A DNA stretch of 64,000 nt from Guyanagaster necrorhizus (lineage: Eukaryota > Basidiomycota > Agaricomycetes > Agaricales > Physalacriaceae): assembly GCF_019112545.1 (NCBI RefSeq), contig NW_025064900.1, positions 716,443 to 780,442 on the forward strand. The letters run 5' to 3'. The position numbers and the translations under genes are program-made. The first letter of the stretch is position 1. Each line of letters opens with the position of its first letter. A model generated the notes under the pieces. That model ran no database searches. It was not told the DNA's origin and worked only from the letters and a program-made list of their open reading frames with translations. Below are positions 23,787-37,177 of the stretch, piece after piece.

Positions 23787-26700
23787 GGTAGTGCGAAGCC
23801 AGGATGTTCAGTGCCTGTTGACCCACATACGAGATATATCGTTTCATGAGATGGGGATTCATCGATGGAGATAATGTGGGCTTACTATTTGGCAGTACTT
23901 AGCAACTCACTGAGACGCAGCATGATTGATGGACCCGAAACACGGACTTGAGAAAGATGGATATCGAGTCAAAGGTCCGTGTCGTGGAAGTCTTGACGAT
24001 TGTCTCTCGAAGTTCACGGTTTTCGTGTTTATTTCAAAAGTCGCCAAGTCGCAAAAGAGAAAGCGGAAACGAATTGCATCAACATTGATGCAATGTTCCG
24101 TAATAAGACGCCACACTATTTAAACCTCGTACTAAACAATTGATATTGAACGAGATTCGGACGGGAGCTATGTCTTGCGCAGCAGCACCTAGCGTGGAAT
24201 ATTATCACAAGAATCCAAACGAAAGCAAAACTACATACTATAAGTCTTCACAAAGAACTATTAATGGCCTAGCCCATGCAGTCTTGAGCGTAACCGGTAG
24301 CAACCTGAAAAGGCGTGTCTTTGACAGTTTTCACATCATGCGGCTTCGAAATGTTCGTCACAAGGGCTACCTTGCAGGAGGTGGCTAAGGGCGAAGTATT
24401 CAAACCAAATACGTAGGACCTCATCATGGCTGAGACGTAAAATAGCCACAAAGCGCAGGGGGGGAATATAGCCCTTCAGCACTACGACGCTGTGTGCCTT
24501 CAAGTTCAATTACCAGGATCTGACAAACGGAGGCAAATCACTGACCAAACGTCCAAATATGGCGGCTAGGAGAGCAGGGTACTGTTTCATCATGTCGCTT
24601 ACATCCAAGCAGGTGATTTTGGAGGGCAGCAAACGCGAAACGATAAGTACGGCCTTTGACGCTAAGGTACAGGATTCGGCATTGTCCGAGAATCTCTGAC
24701 GATGATGATTCTGGGTCTCATCGTAGATGGTAGTGCGATATGGGATTTACGCTTTTCTTGCCGTTGCCTGACTCCCTCTGCATTGGACCGCTAACTGCCG
24801 TAGTACACTTGATGTGGTGTTGAATCTTAACCAAGCGCTACGATAGAGTGAGCATAGAAGAAACTGAAAATGGAAAGTAGACGATCACCTGTACAATGGA
24901 AATCCACGCTCAAAAGCCATTCTCTGGAACCTTGCCCAGCGTCTCTTCCCTCAGGCTCGAAGAAAGTAGTTCTGGTATCATTCGACCACCTGTTGATCGA
25001 TGGCATGTTCCCCCGCGTAGCACAGGCATCTGAGCTTTTCCAAGAGCATTCCCAGGCTCGAATGGCTCGTTCTCGATGGCATAATGCTGCCTTAAAAGGC
25101 AGTTTTTCCGTGATTCGAGGCACCACGACCCGTGTCTGGGACGACGTGGGTTGTATCCACCTAAGCGAGCTGATGTTATGTCCGGACCAAACACTCCTAC
25201 AAGGCTCGCGTCGCAGTCGTCTACAACATGTATGACTGACTATACGGCACGGAAGAGATAGTTGGCGCGGCAGTCGAATCTCTCGTGAGATTGGATATGA
25301 GTTGCGCCTACGGAGTCGTCGGTTAGTGCTATGTCCCACGGCTGGACGAGCTCTGCTGACCTTACAGCCTAGACAGGACAGAAACCGGGGCTTAATCCCC
25401 CAAAATTCATTCCTATTCCTCAGGTCGGAAATGCTCCAAGACTACAGCGGCCTCCGCCTCCCGGCCGGTCTCTGTACTTGAATGGTCAAGCAGCTTTCAC
25501 CTCCGTCTCCCATCGAGAGATGATTACCATTTCGCTCATGATCGATTCACGGTACTGTGACATCGGCGCTATCGCTCCCATCGAATTTGGAAAACACTGG
25601 ATAGCTATCCTTCAGAGTCCATGGGCCGACGCCCAATTTCCGTTGCTTCCATTATGATTTGAATGCGGTAGTAAAGGAGCTGCTGCTGGATTGTTTTCCG
25701 TCAGAAACGTTGGTTATTGATTGAGCCAAAGTCAAGGGACCTATTATATCGTTCATTTTAGCACAGTCGTAGAATGTACGGCTGTCTTACATTTTCATCG
25801 AATACGATAACGTTGTAACGGGTGTCCTATACCGCGATCTGCACCTAATCCCATGAGCACGTAATTGTCCCTGCCAAGGCCTTTTTGTGGGTTGAACGGG
25901 TTTCAGGGTCCCCGAATGCCAAATTTTAGTTGGTGTCTACCACAATCAGAATCTTCAGAAAGCTGCTACTGGATGGTTTTTCATCGCTAAAGAAAGGGAG
26001 AGAAGTTGGCCATGACAATCTGCGAGAACATGTTAATGATTGTAAAGAGTGATATGCCGCCTTCTGCGCACCTTAGATGGATGCAGAAAAACTTGCCGCA
26101 CTCCATGACAATAAGAATGTCTATTCCAGTTGTCAGGGTCTCTGCTGTAGTAGTAGTATGCGCCGACTATTGAACAAGTGAGAATGCTCGAGCCAGAGAT
26201 GCTGTTACGAATATAAAATATCCGTCAAATGAAGGAAAGCATAGATGGTAACACGATGAAGGAACATTCAAACTCCGACATGACATAGCGCCACCAACGC
26301 GCTTGCCTTGATTTGGCCTCGATCCCTATGGTACCCGGTGTTTTATTTTATACACGGTAACGGTGAGTGAACACAACTTTGTGGGGGGGTACTTGGAGAC
26401 GAGTTTTTCGGGGATCTCGGAACCCCTGGGATGCTCTAAAAGTTAGATATGCGCTTCGTGATAACAAAAATGCTCCAGCCGTTATCTTCCATTCCAACGC
26501 CAGAAATAGCATCGGACGCAGATCAGATGAGCCAGTTGATCATATTTGATCATATTTGTATTGTTTCCTTCCGGTATTGGGGGAACATATAGGAACAGGA
26601 TCTACATCTAGGCTTGCTGTATGTTTCATCAATGCTTTACTCTTCTCATTCAAAATTTTCGATGTCCAGGCCCTCTTTCAAGCGCTGTTTCCTATCTCCC

Positions 26701-27349
26701 ATGACAATCAGAACGGAAGTTCCTCCATTTTTAGTAGCCCCAGACAAGTACCGGCCTTTCTTCTCGACTACAAACGATGTCACGAGCGTAGGTTTCAACT
26801 TCTTCCGTAACTTCCGGCCAAATAGCCCAATAGCGGATGTATTTTTCTCACGTAAACACGATCGAGGTCGCCGTCGGAGCATTTCATCAACTCGGAGTCG
26901 CCCGGGCCCTACTATCCAGTACTATCCTTTCCCAGGTTCGCCAAGGTGACTGTATTTCTCACAAATGCCGTGTATGATTTGAAGGACAGTTGGAATGATG
27001 ATGATGAGGCCTTTATGTGTCACAGATGCAAATCAAAAGAGTCAAATAAGGGAAAAAATTACCAGATAAGATTATATATGTGATCCGAGGCCTTGTGATG
27101 TCAGTGGGGTGGCCCACCGGCGGCTTATTATTGACGTCCCACGACACCTCTTCTTTGTTCTTCACCACCATTTGGACCCGTCCCAGGGTGGCTACCGGGC
27201 CCATTTCCCTTGTTCACCTGGTTGGTGATCCCTTGTTCTTTCGTGCGGTACTTTCACTTGGTAAGCAGGATCCCGATGTCTTCCTGAAAGACCTCACAAT
27301 TGACAACTTCACAGCTTTACTGCACTAAACTTCTTGTTTTTGGCCTACC
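23787..27349. other. region between the divergent paralogues
   Basis: 3.5 kb without a confident gene. Opposed frames at 24827-25339 (minus) and 24870-25235 (plus), 25373-25657 (plus) and 26646-26882 (minus) are open, but none matches a family I know. The stretch also holds the two promoters of the divergent membrane protein genes. Confidence 0.4.
25373..25657 (+). CDS. open frame, possibly an exon or relic, unrecognised
   Basis: The frame is open from after a TAG near 25370 to TGA at 25655 and reads protein-like (SHREMITISLMIDSRYCDIG, then AIAPIEFGKHWIAIL). No Met start, no partner exon found, family unknown. It may be the 3' part of a gene whose 5' part lies around 24.9-25.3 kb, or a relic. 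Confidence 0.25.
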   Translation, partial: TGQKPGLNPPKFIPIPQVGNAPRLQRPPPPGRSLYLNGQAAFTSVSHREMITISLMIDSRYCDIGAIAPIEFGKHWIAILQSPWADAQFPLLPL

Positions 27350-28338
27350 ATGTCTTCTTCTCCAGGTGGTACTGGGGGTCCAGTTTTGGCATCGCCGTCT
27401 ACGTCTACATCGGTACCACCTTTCACAGCTTCGTCAACATGGACAGACCCATTCAGCTCAACGTCCAGCGACCAAGGGACTAGCACCACTAGCAGCAGCA
27501 GTGATAGTCTTGGGGCTGGGTCGGGGAACGATGGTGGCAGCCTGAATTCATCTGCGTCGTTGTATCGTACGTGTGCTCACACGATGGCTGTTGTCATGTT
27601 ACTGATCAGATTCATATAGTATACACTTTCCTAGGTTCGTTGCCTTTTCTTCCCTGCACCTGTCGAATACCATACTTAATTCCCTCTTCAGCAACACTCA
27701 TATTGCTGCTCGGCGTTTCAGCAGCGATCGTGTTTCGGTCTCTGATTCTTCGAAGGCGCCACAGACGCATGGTCAATGAAGCCATTCTAAATGGCACTTG
27801 GATCCCACCTGCCAGCAGGCGGGGCATGCGCTTTGACCCTTCTCAAAAACCTATCATGTATGAAGCAGCCATGAACATCGAAAAGAACCATCATGATTGG
27901 GAAGCATGCAAGGTACGACCCCTGTGTTAATTATACCCTTTTTCTAATATCGAGGGCGAAACACAGCCTTTTTCTGTATCATACACGGTCGCTGCCTCGA
28001 AACGTACACCGCCTCTGGTGCCTCCTCCCCTACAGCAGGACAACTCTGCTCGGGCTCGCTTTCACCGGATATGGTCGCACGTTGACGCCTCTCCGCTCCC
28101 ACCACCCCTTGCATCCCCAGCGCTGGACGCACCTCTACTCCCTGATCCTTCGGGCGGACCATTGCGGCTGTCCGTCCTTGTCGCGATGCCATCGCAGCAT
28201 CACCAGGAGGGGCTGCCGCATCTCGAGTTTGGCACGACAGATATCCCTGTTGCATATCCCGCAGGTGAAGATGACGCGAGCCCGAATGCGGGGAACAATA
28301 CCAAGAGTATCAACAGTTCGGCGGAAGATAACGTGTAG
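27350..28338 (+). CDS. single-pass membrane protein, paralogue 2
   Basis: Exons 27350-27566, 27620-27634 (15-nt microexon), 27692-27912 and 27967-28338 (TAG) give 274 aa. The start ATG opens a Ser/Thr-rich ectodomain. The microexon supplies LYTFL, the next exon a span TLILLLGVSAAIVFRSLIL followed by RRRHRRMVNEAILNGTWIPP, and the last exon a Pro-rich tail with LRLSVLVAMPSQ...LPHLEFG. All intron positions and phases agree with the gene at 22906-23786, which reads the other way; the two arose by duplication and stand head to head 3.6 kb apart. Function unknown. Confidence 0.8.
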
Positions 28339-28800
28339 GATATGACAAGATACGGTTCTTGTACTTTACATTACATTACTTTCAGCTAATGACACTGGTG
28401 CCCACGGCTTGACTGGCCGCTATGCCCGAACGGGTTAGCTCATCATTGGTAACAACGGGCGGTCTCGGTGTAGCGATCTTGTCGGCGTTGTCCGTGAACC
28501 CTGATCTGCAAGAAACGAGTATAGAAGTATTCTTGTCTGAAACTGATTCCAGAAGATTCATTAAAGCAGCGGGAAAGAGATCAACATAGCTTGCCAACTG
28601 ATTGTTTGTTTTGGCAAGGTATGCTGTTACAAGGATATGTTTTTCTTAGCTATATCGTCAGTATGGGTCCACAAATCATTGACCCACACCTATGTGAATT
28701 TTACCGAGTTAGCTAATGGTGGTAATCTGAAATGGTCGCAACGCAGAGTCAACCAAGATATCTCTTTGTATTGGACCTTTAGCAGGCTTCTTCTAGTAAT
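28339..28800. other. edge of the repeat island
   Basis: The 3' flank of the membrane protein gene, then falling CpG content. The last CpGs before the depleted zone are near 28655, 28704, 28737-28742 and 28807. No gene seen. Confidence 0.5.
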
Positions 28801-29260
28801 AATAGCCTATCGACTGATTGGTCTTTTAGGTCACTAACTCTTCATATGCCACATATATTCACTTAAATGCCAACTGTACCAATCATTGTGGGCTACCAAA
28901 AGTTTGGACATTATTTTTAGTGTGGTATGGAAGTTGCAGACTATGTTATCAGTGATAGAAGGTATGAGGTGCATCCTTTCCTGTCATTTGCAGCTCATAC
29001 AGTTACTTCTTTAAGCTTATTTTTATACCTACCAACATTGCTACTTCTCCTGAATTGCAAAATGTCTACATGGCTTGGTATCATCTTTTATAGGCTTGCA
29101 AAGTTGGCAGGCCTGGTGAGAAAGGATGATTGGACAGGCCTTTGGTAGGCCATCATCAGAGTGACCAACTATTTCACTCAAGTTATCTTCCAAATTGTGA
29201 AGCTGTTCCAGAGTGATGTAATTGCCTAAGATAGAGCACACTTTTGATAATTTCAATCAA
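28800..29260 (-). repeat. inverted repeat arm, left copy of an old unknown element
   Basis: About 450 bases are present again, reverse-complemented, at about 58180-58600, with roughly 80-87% identity in the parts I compared by eye. Shared words include TATTCACTTAAAT, TATTTTTAGTGTGGTAT and GGTATCATCTTTTA. Translated on the minus strand, the arm gives protein-like text with scattered stops (HSDDGLPKACPIILSHQACQ), so it is a coding relic rather than simple terminal repeat. Virtually no CpG remains. Family not recognised. Confidence 0.55.
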
Positions 29261-30278
29261 GATAGTTAATTTCTGATTTTTAAATATAAAATAAAAGTCA
29301 CTTGTTTTGTAAAATAGCAATAATAAAAATTGAATTTGCCTTATCTATTGCAGACATTGTCTCTGAGATCATAGTATCTTATATAGTGAGAACAAATATA
29401 TGGAAATACTGGGTATTGATGTAACAGGTGTATAACTGGAGCATACCAGTCTTGAATTCCATAGGCATATCTTCAGGTGAAGTATGTTGTTTAAGAATAT
29501 CCATTTGTATACTTTTAGCTTCTCTTTTTGATTGTCACTTGTTTCTACTTATCATATATGTACATGCCTTCTGCTGTTACTTGATCACTTATATAGCCTG
29601 GCCATAGATACTCATATACCTCAGTCATTTTGCCTATGCTGTGTCTGACTGAGACTATTACTTATATTCTTCTGCCAATAGATTATGGGCTCCACTTCCT
29701 AAAACTCAATCAAGAAGAATACACAGTGAGATTTCAACTCAATCTACCACTCTAACTACAATACCACCCTCCCATACCATTATTCTCACTATCATTCTCA
29801 TATCTCTCTTCCAATACCAGACTGCTTGTAGCCTCTAATCAGCAGACTAGACTTTAGTCTGTGAAAAAAAGTTAACAAAAACACTATCAACCTCTAGAGC
29901 CTGAGTTCTCTGATCTCTCTGAGCAAATACAGCTCATGATATACTGCACTATGAGTTTTTTGTTTTTTTCTGCACACAACAAAATACAGGATTGAGGATG
30001 GATATCAAATTGCTTTTGTGAGACCAGAGGTCCATGCTAAGTCTCAGCAGCAAAGGGATCATCAGTTATATGTTTCAGGCTCTTAGCAGCACTGTAGACA
30101 TCAAACTGCCTTCACTCAAATATGAGCCCACTACTGAGACCAGCCCATCCACATCACACTCTACAATGCCAGACATAGCATCTGGAAACCACTCCTTGAC
30201 ATTATGCCAGACAATGTCTAAGCTATTACACAAATAAATATCAAAGATGCTTTTGCATTCTCAAAGAATGTCATTCAG
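29261..30278. other. CpG-depleted AT-rich fossil DNA
   Basis: AT-rich sequence with almost no CpG and stops in all frames. Probably part of the ancient sequence into which element C inserted; no domain recognised. Confidence 0.5.
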
Positions 30279-30527
30279 ATGTTCCAGATGAATAGACTTG
30301 ATGAGAAGAGCAAGAGAGGGTCTTTGATCTTCACAGAAGCCACAGCAAGTATTAGAGAGAACATCATCATCAGTATATTCTCCACTGGGAGATATACTTT
30401 GAGAGCATTATTGCAGAGTCTGACAAAAGAGTTCAGCAAGCAGAATATCTCTGTATCTCACATAAGTATTGTCTCCTTTCCTGTAGCTGATTGTATTGTA
30501 GAGACTGAATATATGCTGTAGGCAATC
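30279..30527 (+). pseudogene. fossil reading frame, left half (split by element C)
   Basis: An open frame ends in TAG at 30519, eight bases before element C. If C and one copy of its target duplication are removed, the same frame runs through the TAG into the open frame from 56372 to 56749. The sequence is protein-like (RYTLRALLQSLTKEFSKQ) but the family is not recognised. Confidence 0.5.
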
Positions 30528-30997
30528 TGTTATGATTTTTCCACATTTTTATCTTTTATTTAAGGGACTGACCTCTATCTTTGCTTAGTCAGAGTGCTTG
30601 GCCAGTGCTTAGGATTGTGAGACCAGGCTTAGTCATTATAACAACATCTAGTCAGTCATTGTCCTTTGACATGACAGTTACTGCTTGACAACAGACAATA
30701 CCTTTTTGTAGGTAGCTTAATGACACTAGACAAAATGCTTTATAATGCTAGGACATATAATTAGATAGTTATATTTTTAAATGGATGATGACTAGTATAT
30801 AAGTAGTATAGCTCTCACTGTAGTATTCTCAGCTTCAAGCTAAAGTTTATTTCTTTACCATCTTATCTCAAGCCAATCTAAAGGCCTTGCAATACAGAAC
30901 CATATAATACATCAAGTGGACTCTGACATCATTGCCTGAAGTGTGAGGCAGTGTCAGTTTATCATGTGTTTAGGTCACATGTCATTTGAGCTTAACA
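30528..30997 (+). repeat. 5' LTR of element C
   Basis: 470 bp, starts TGTTATG and ends CTTAACA. It contains a TATATAAG box at about 30797, and about 28-35 bases later AGCTTCAAGCTAA, which is the predicted RNA 5' end and pairs with the PBS if the decayed CpGs are allowed for. Confidence 0.92.
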
Positions 30998-30998
30998 A

Positions 30999-31011
30999 TT
31001 AGCTTGAAGCT
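30999..31011 (+). promoter_or_regulatory. self-primer binding site of element C (decayed)
   Basis: TTAGCTTGAAGCT begins one base after the LTR. Element A has TTAGCTCGAAGCT here; the difference is one CpG-type C to T change. Confidence 0.7.
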
Positions 31012-31053
31012 TCTAGCTTTCCTTTCTCAAGCCCAATCATGCTGAGAAACTGA

Positions 31054-31300
31054 ATGCCTCCTGCTATCAACTCTGCTGATTTAAACTTCACTCACAAGTT
31101 CTTCAAACTCCTCACTTCTATCATTGGAACTTTGTTAGAATTATTGGTAATCATACAGCTATGCCATGAATGCCAATCAATCACTGCCTGGGCTATCTGT
31201 CATTATCAAGAATTTCAGCATATTTGACATATTCTATAAAATATCATCTCTGACCTCCTCCTCCACAACATCCCTCTCTCTGTCCAACAGTCCTTCCAGC
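31054..31300 (+). pseudogene. element C transmembrane ORF remnant
   Basis: ATG lies 56 bases after the LTR, the same spacing as in A. It reads MPPAINSADLN, then FFKLLTSIIGTLLELLVIIQ (one hydrophobic span) and AWAICHYQEFQHI before stops. It matches the opening of the A ORF at 52932. Confidence 0.65.
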
Positions 31301-32842
31301 CCACAGAAGGAACTGTATTTGAAACCAACCCTGAAGATGTGCCTATGCAGCATCCTGAGAAAGAAACACTAATACCTGCTCAGATCTCTGATGGCAATCA
31401 TTCAAAATGATAGCAACCCTTGGGCTACAGGATTTTGAAGACCAAGGTCTGATATGCTTATTCCACATGTCAAGTGAGTGGACATTTCTAGCAATGTCCA
31501 TATGACAAAGGCCACTCTCTCAACTGTACTCTCTGAGTCCAGCATTGGATGCCATGCCAGAGACTCCTTTGATGTCATTCAGGTGACTCCAAGGAGTGGA
31601 AGTACCTTCTCCAATAATAGACATGAGTCCTTATATGCCACTCTGGCAGGAAGCAGAGAAAGCTTCTCTGCAGAGTTATATGTCAGAAACCAGAGCACTG
31701 ATAACAAGGGAGGAAGAACAGGCATTGTCAGGATTGATAATGTATTCTTTGCAGATGACAGTGATGAGGGGTGATACTAGTGAGAGGCTGCCAGAGTATT
31801 TGATTGGATGGAATGCTGTGCAGCTCACAGAGCTGGCCACATATGAATGCCACCATAACCAGCTGACCCCATTGACCTGGTCCTCTCCCATGAGAATGAA
31901 GTACAATGCACTAAGTCCCTTACTGAGTACCTCACAGAGCAGACACACATCAAGTATGAAGAAGCTAGAGAAAGCACCCTCTTCAGATGCTATCTCTGAA
32001 ACAGAGAAGCTGCAAAGTGGAGAATGGGCTCTGAGAGTCTCTATACTAGCATCTCTAAGATTGAATACAAATATAGTGCTTCTGACTCTCTATTCTGGGA
32101 GCCCAGCATCTCTGCTCCCTCTGAGCTCAACCTATGAGTGATACCTCCTAAGGGTGTTGTCCATATAGATGATGTCCACTGGTGAGCATCACTTGACCTT
32201 GATGACAACTGCCTGCTATCCTATAGGACAGATTCAATTACTGACACTGATGATATACTAAGCTAAGAGAGATCTATGAAGCATGAGAGGAGATCTCAGG
32301 AGTGATGATAAGCATATTGACTTCACCAGAGATCTCAAGCAGATCCTGGATGAGTGTATCACAATGCTCTTTCTTTGACCCTGCTGAGCAGAAGAGTGCA
32401 GAAGGCACACCAGAAGAAGTTTTTATAGCTGTACCAGGAAGATATGGCCACTTTATGAATGGATGACACCTGGTTGGTGTTGCCCATGGGACAAAGGTAC
32501 ACCACCACTGATAGAATCAAGCATGTGGATATTCTCTAATATGTGGCCACCAAGCAGACTATTTTTATTTATAACAGAAAATATTTAAGATTTCAACTAG
32601 CATCATTATTAGCATATAAGTCCAAGTTTGATATTAGATCAATGCTGTAGATGCTAAGCATTGCATCCAGTTGAGCTGTTTATATGGCACCCTCAATCTG
32701 AATGACCTCCTCTTGGTATACATTCATCACTTCTGCCATCTGCAGTATGGCATCTTGGCTCACCTAAAGCTGACTCAGGCTAAGAGACTTCCACCAGAAC
32801 CTATGGGCACAGCTGATGTGCTGACCCTTTGCTAGACAACCT

Positions 32843-34004
32843 TTGTCTGATGAAGCCAAAGGAAGCAGAAAGGTCTCTGAAGACACAGAGAGTGATCCAG
32901 AAGCAGTAGAATTGGAGTTCACTATCAAGAACAGGTGCATTGTATATAAGAAGGCACAGCTATCAGGAAGTCCTATTGCCAATAATGGCTCTCTCCATTC
33001 ATTCTCAGATCCCCTGATAATCTGGAATGTTCTGCCTTTTGGCAGAATCCTGAACCTGATGACCATGCTGGCAGCTGATGCAGCAGTCATCAATTGTAGA
33101 CCTGATCTTCTATGGAAATCCTGCTTATTCAAAGGGGTCTCCAGTGACATTAATCACTTTCTCATTGACTGTGATCAATACTTTCAAGTGTACACACCCT
33201 TCTTCATGCTTGATATGTATAAAGTCAGGTTCACTATTATGTACCTTAAGGACAAGGCTAAAACATGGTGGGTACTTTTTGCCTCCACATTCTGGTCAAC
33301 TATGCAGCAGCATCACTGGTATCTCTCATGGCTGGTGTTTAAACAGATAGTGATTGACAAATTCACCGACTCTACCATCCAGAAGATACACAAACAAAAG
33401 ATGAAGGAGTACAAGATGGGCAACAAACTAGCCACTAAGTACTTTGACAAGCTGGAGTGACTCAGCAAGCTTGCTGGAGTCTACAATGATATCACAGACA
33501 CTGGATGAATGGTCAAGTACATGAAGATAGGAGCCCTGCCTTCCTATCTAAAGATCATCTCAGACATCAGCCATGGCATCCTGAAGGGATACAATGCATG
33601 AAAGGAATGGATCATCACCATGTACAGAGAATGACAGTAACAAAAAGCTGAGTCAACAACTCTGTTCTTATCAGGACAGGGAACAAAGAATACCCCCTCC
33701 AGTTTGAACATGTCTGTCAAGCCTAGCAGCTCAATCTCAACTTCCTCATACAGCAAAAAAAAAACTGGTATGAGCATGATATTTACCAGAATGGATAAGC
33801 CTATAGATGTGGATTGACTCAAAAAGAAGGGTAAGTGCTTTAATTGTGGCCAGAAGGGCTATATGGCACAGGACTATCTGTGGAAGAAGAACAAGCATAC
33901 TCAGGAGGACCTCTGGGCACTAATCACTGAGTTGCAGAAGGAAGAGGAAAACCTTGGATCAGAAATGAAGGTCAAGGAGGTAAAAAGCCAGGCCAAGCAG
34001 TGAG
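32843..34004 (+). pseudogene. element C gag remnant
   Basis: Open from 32843 to 33460 and then with scattered stops. The retrotransposon gag core is visible (YLKDKAKTWWVLFASTFWS, KEYKMGNKLATKYFDKLE), followed by a zinc knuckle CFNCGQKGYMAQDY in which the His (now Tyr) and the last Cys (now Tyr) are lost. The equivalent of the A gag stop is at about 34002. Confidence 0.8.
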
Positions 34005-37000
34005 CAATTCTGCTGACAAGGCCAGAACAAAGAGTAGTGTGTCACAAGCAGACACTGGACAGACTGATTTTATCTCTGTAGTATCACCTATATCTAAATT
34101 ATGCATGCATTTGAATATATTTGACTCTACCACTCAAATCCAAGAATCACCTAAGAAAGAAACTCAACTGTCTATAGGCTGAACAGAGGTAGTGAGCCCC
34201 ACTAATTGGCTCAAGCCATTCAACACTGAATGGACTTGGCAAGCCATCAAGGACATGAAGGATAAAGCCACAGCAAAAGCTATGCTCAGGAACTGGGTTC
34301 ACAAAATCCAAGCTGAAGAGATGGTAGACAAAGTGATAGAAGGAATGAAGAAGGCAGAACACTATTAAGCCCTGAAGTGGCTTGACAAACTCCAGAGACC
34401 ATGGAAATTTATCTGGCAATCCAAAACCCCAGGCTGAGACCTCCTGGCCAAAGCCCAAATTGAGACACTCATGTCTCAAAGCACCTATGTGGTCACTGCA
34501 TTAATCAACAGTGAGTGCACTAGCAGCTCCATCAATCATGCTTTCATCACCAAGCACAATCTTTCTACCCAGACTACAGCAGCTCCAATCCTGGTCTACA
34601 ATGCAGATGGAACTAAGAACTAAGCTGGTTTGATTACTGAGTTCATCAAGCTCAGGCTCACAATTGGTAATCATTTTGAAAGAATCAACTTGGCTGTTAC
34701 TGATCTGGAGATCAAGGAAATCTTTCTTGGTCATGACTAGCTAATTTAGTATAACCCACTGATCAACTGAAAGACCAGTCGAATCATATTTGCCTGATGC
34801 TAATGCTGGAAGATCCCATTCAAACTGCCTAATGAAGACTCTGAAGACCAGTGAGATGAGAAGATGGAGGACAGCAAGATGATTCTTGCCATGGATCTGC
34901 AGAAAGCCATTCATGTTCATGCTATGCACTATGCCAATAACTTAGCCATGAAAGCCAATGCAGAAAAAGAGAGCAAGATATTTGAAGAGATAGTGCCTGA
35001 TTGGACATGAAACTATCAGGATCTGTTCAAAAAAAAGAGCTTTGACAAACTGCCTGATCTAAAACCATAGGATCATGGGATTGAGCTGATTCTAAACACT
35101 AATGCTAATTTGGACTGTAAGGTGTATCCACTTAGCAATAATGAGCAATAAGAGCTCAATCAGTTTCTGGAAGAGAACCTCTCCAGTGGATGAATTAGGC
35201 CATTGAAGTCTCTGATGGCCTCTCCTTTCTTCTTCATCAAGAAGAAAGATGGCAAACTCTGACTGGTACAGAATTACTGGAAGCTTAATGAGATGACAAT
35301 TAAAAACTGTTATCTGCTTCTGCTGATCTCCAAATTAATAGACAAACTTCATGGTGCCCAGTACTACACTAAGTTAGATGTCTGTTGGGGTTACAATAAT
35401 GTGTGTATCAAAGAAGGCAATGAATAGAAGGCCACTTTCTGCATTAACTGAGAGCTGTTCCAGCTCACAGTTATGTTCTTTGGCCTCACCAATTCACCAG
35501 CAACCTTCCAATAGATGATAAACAATATATTCAAGGACCTCATCACAACTGGAAAGATTATGATCTATTTGAATGACATTCTCATCATATCCAAGACCAA
35601 GCAGGAACACCAAGTGCTAGTACAATGAGTACTGACCCTTATGAGGAAACACCCACTATTTCTCAAGGCTGAGAAATGTAAATTTGAGGTGCTTGAGACC
35701 AAGTACCTCAGAGTCATTATCAGCAAAGGAAGCATCAGAATAGACTCTGTCAAAGTAGCAGGAGTGACCAAATGGCTGGAGCTGACCAAAAAGAAGGAAT
35801 TACAATTCTTCCTCAGCTTCATGAACTTCTACTGATAGTTCATTCAGGACTACAGCAAGGTGATCCAACTAATGACTCAGCTGACTGGCAATGCACCATG
35901 GACCTAAGGCCTATCTCAACAGTCAGCATTTAATGACCTCAAGTGTCAACTAGCAGAAGATGTAATCTTGACTATTTCAATCCAAGACAGAAAGTTCCAT
36001 GTTGAAGCCAACTCAAGCAAAGGTGCCATCAGCACTGTCCTCTCTCAAGAGCAAGAAGGTAAATGGCATCCAGTTGCATTCCTCTCCAAAGCACTAACCA
36101 TTATAGAGCACAACTATGAAATATGTGATAAGGAGTTGCTCACTATAATGCTTGTCCTGGCTGAATGGCAACATTACTTAATTAGAGTGGTCCAGACCTT
36201 TGAGATCTAGACTAATCACCAGAATCTCTGGTACTTCTGAGTATCACAGAAGTTGAACTGCCAACAAGCTCAGTGGGTTATGGAACTATTGGAGTATGAC
36301 TATACACTGCACCACAAAGCTGGTGCAGCCAACAAGAAAGCAGATTTGCTCAGCAGGAGAGCAGATCATGACCAAGGAGGAGATGACAATGAGGGAGTTG
36401 TGATTCTGAGACCAGAGCACTTTCATGCAATGATCATGCTGATGAAAGAGGAGATTCATGAATGCATCAAGAGTGCTACACAAGACACCTGCAAATGGAA
36501 CCAATGCATAGCTCCGTCACTCAACCATGAGTGAGGGATGAAAAAGGAAGAAGAGATGATCTGCTATGACAGGTGGATCTATATTTCCAGAGACCAGACA
36601 CTTTATAGTGAGATAATTGCTATCTGCCACAACCATGTGACTGCTGGACATCTGGGGATCACCAAAATGAAGGAATTAGTACTCCAGGAATATTGGTGGC
36701 CCAAAATAGGCCAAGATATAGAATGATACATCAAAGTATGTGAAACCTGTCAACAGGGCAAGTCCTTGACACAGACCTGTGCCACACCCTTCCACTCTAA
36801 TGAGATCTCATCATCATCATAGACTCACATTTTAGTGGATATGATCATCAGATTACTGGATTACAATGACTATGATACAATTCTCATTATAGCTGATTGC
36901 TTCTCCAAAGCAATCATTCCAGTTGTGTGCTCTACTGAGCTAACTTCCAAAGGATGAGTGAAGGTCTTATGTGATAAAGTATATGCTAAATACAGTATAC

Positions 37001-37177
37001 CTCAAGTCATTATTTCAGACAAGAGACCATAATTTGTATCCAAATTCTTGGATGATTTGTATCATCTCCTCAACATCAAGCATAATGCATTGACTGCCTA
37101 TCATCCCCAGACAGACAGTCAGATAGAATGAATAAACTAAGAGGTGGAGAAATACCTCTGCCTCTTCATCAATTATC
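34005..37177 (+). pseudogene. element C pol remnant, first part (PR-RT-RH-INT)
   Basis: Plus-strand homology to A runs through protease (ALINSECTSSSINHAF, Asp replaced), RT (FFFIKKKDGKL; YLNDILIIS, where YLDD has become YLND), RNase H (EANSSKGAISTVLSQ) and integrase (CHNHVTAGHLGITKMKELVL) up to the B insertion. Stops interrupt every domain. Just before the break, AAC TAA GAG gives the UAA that A and B share. Confidence 0.88.

Noticed and set aside
24827..25339. 170-codon minus-strand frame and an opposed plus-strand frame
   Set aside because: Neither shows a recognisable domain or splice partner; kept only as a note on the interval.
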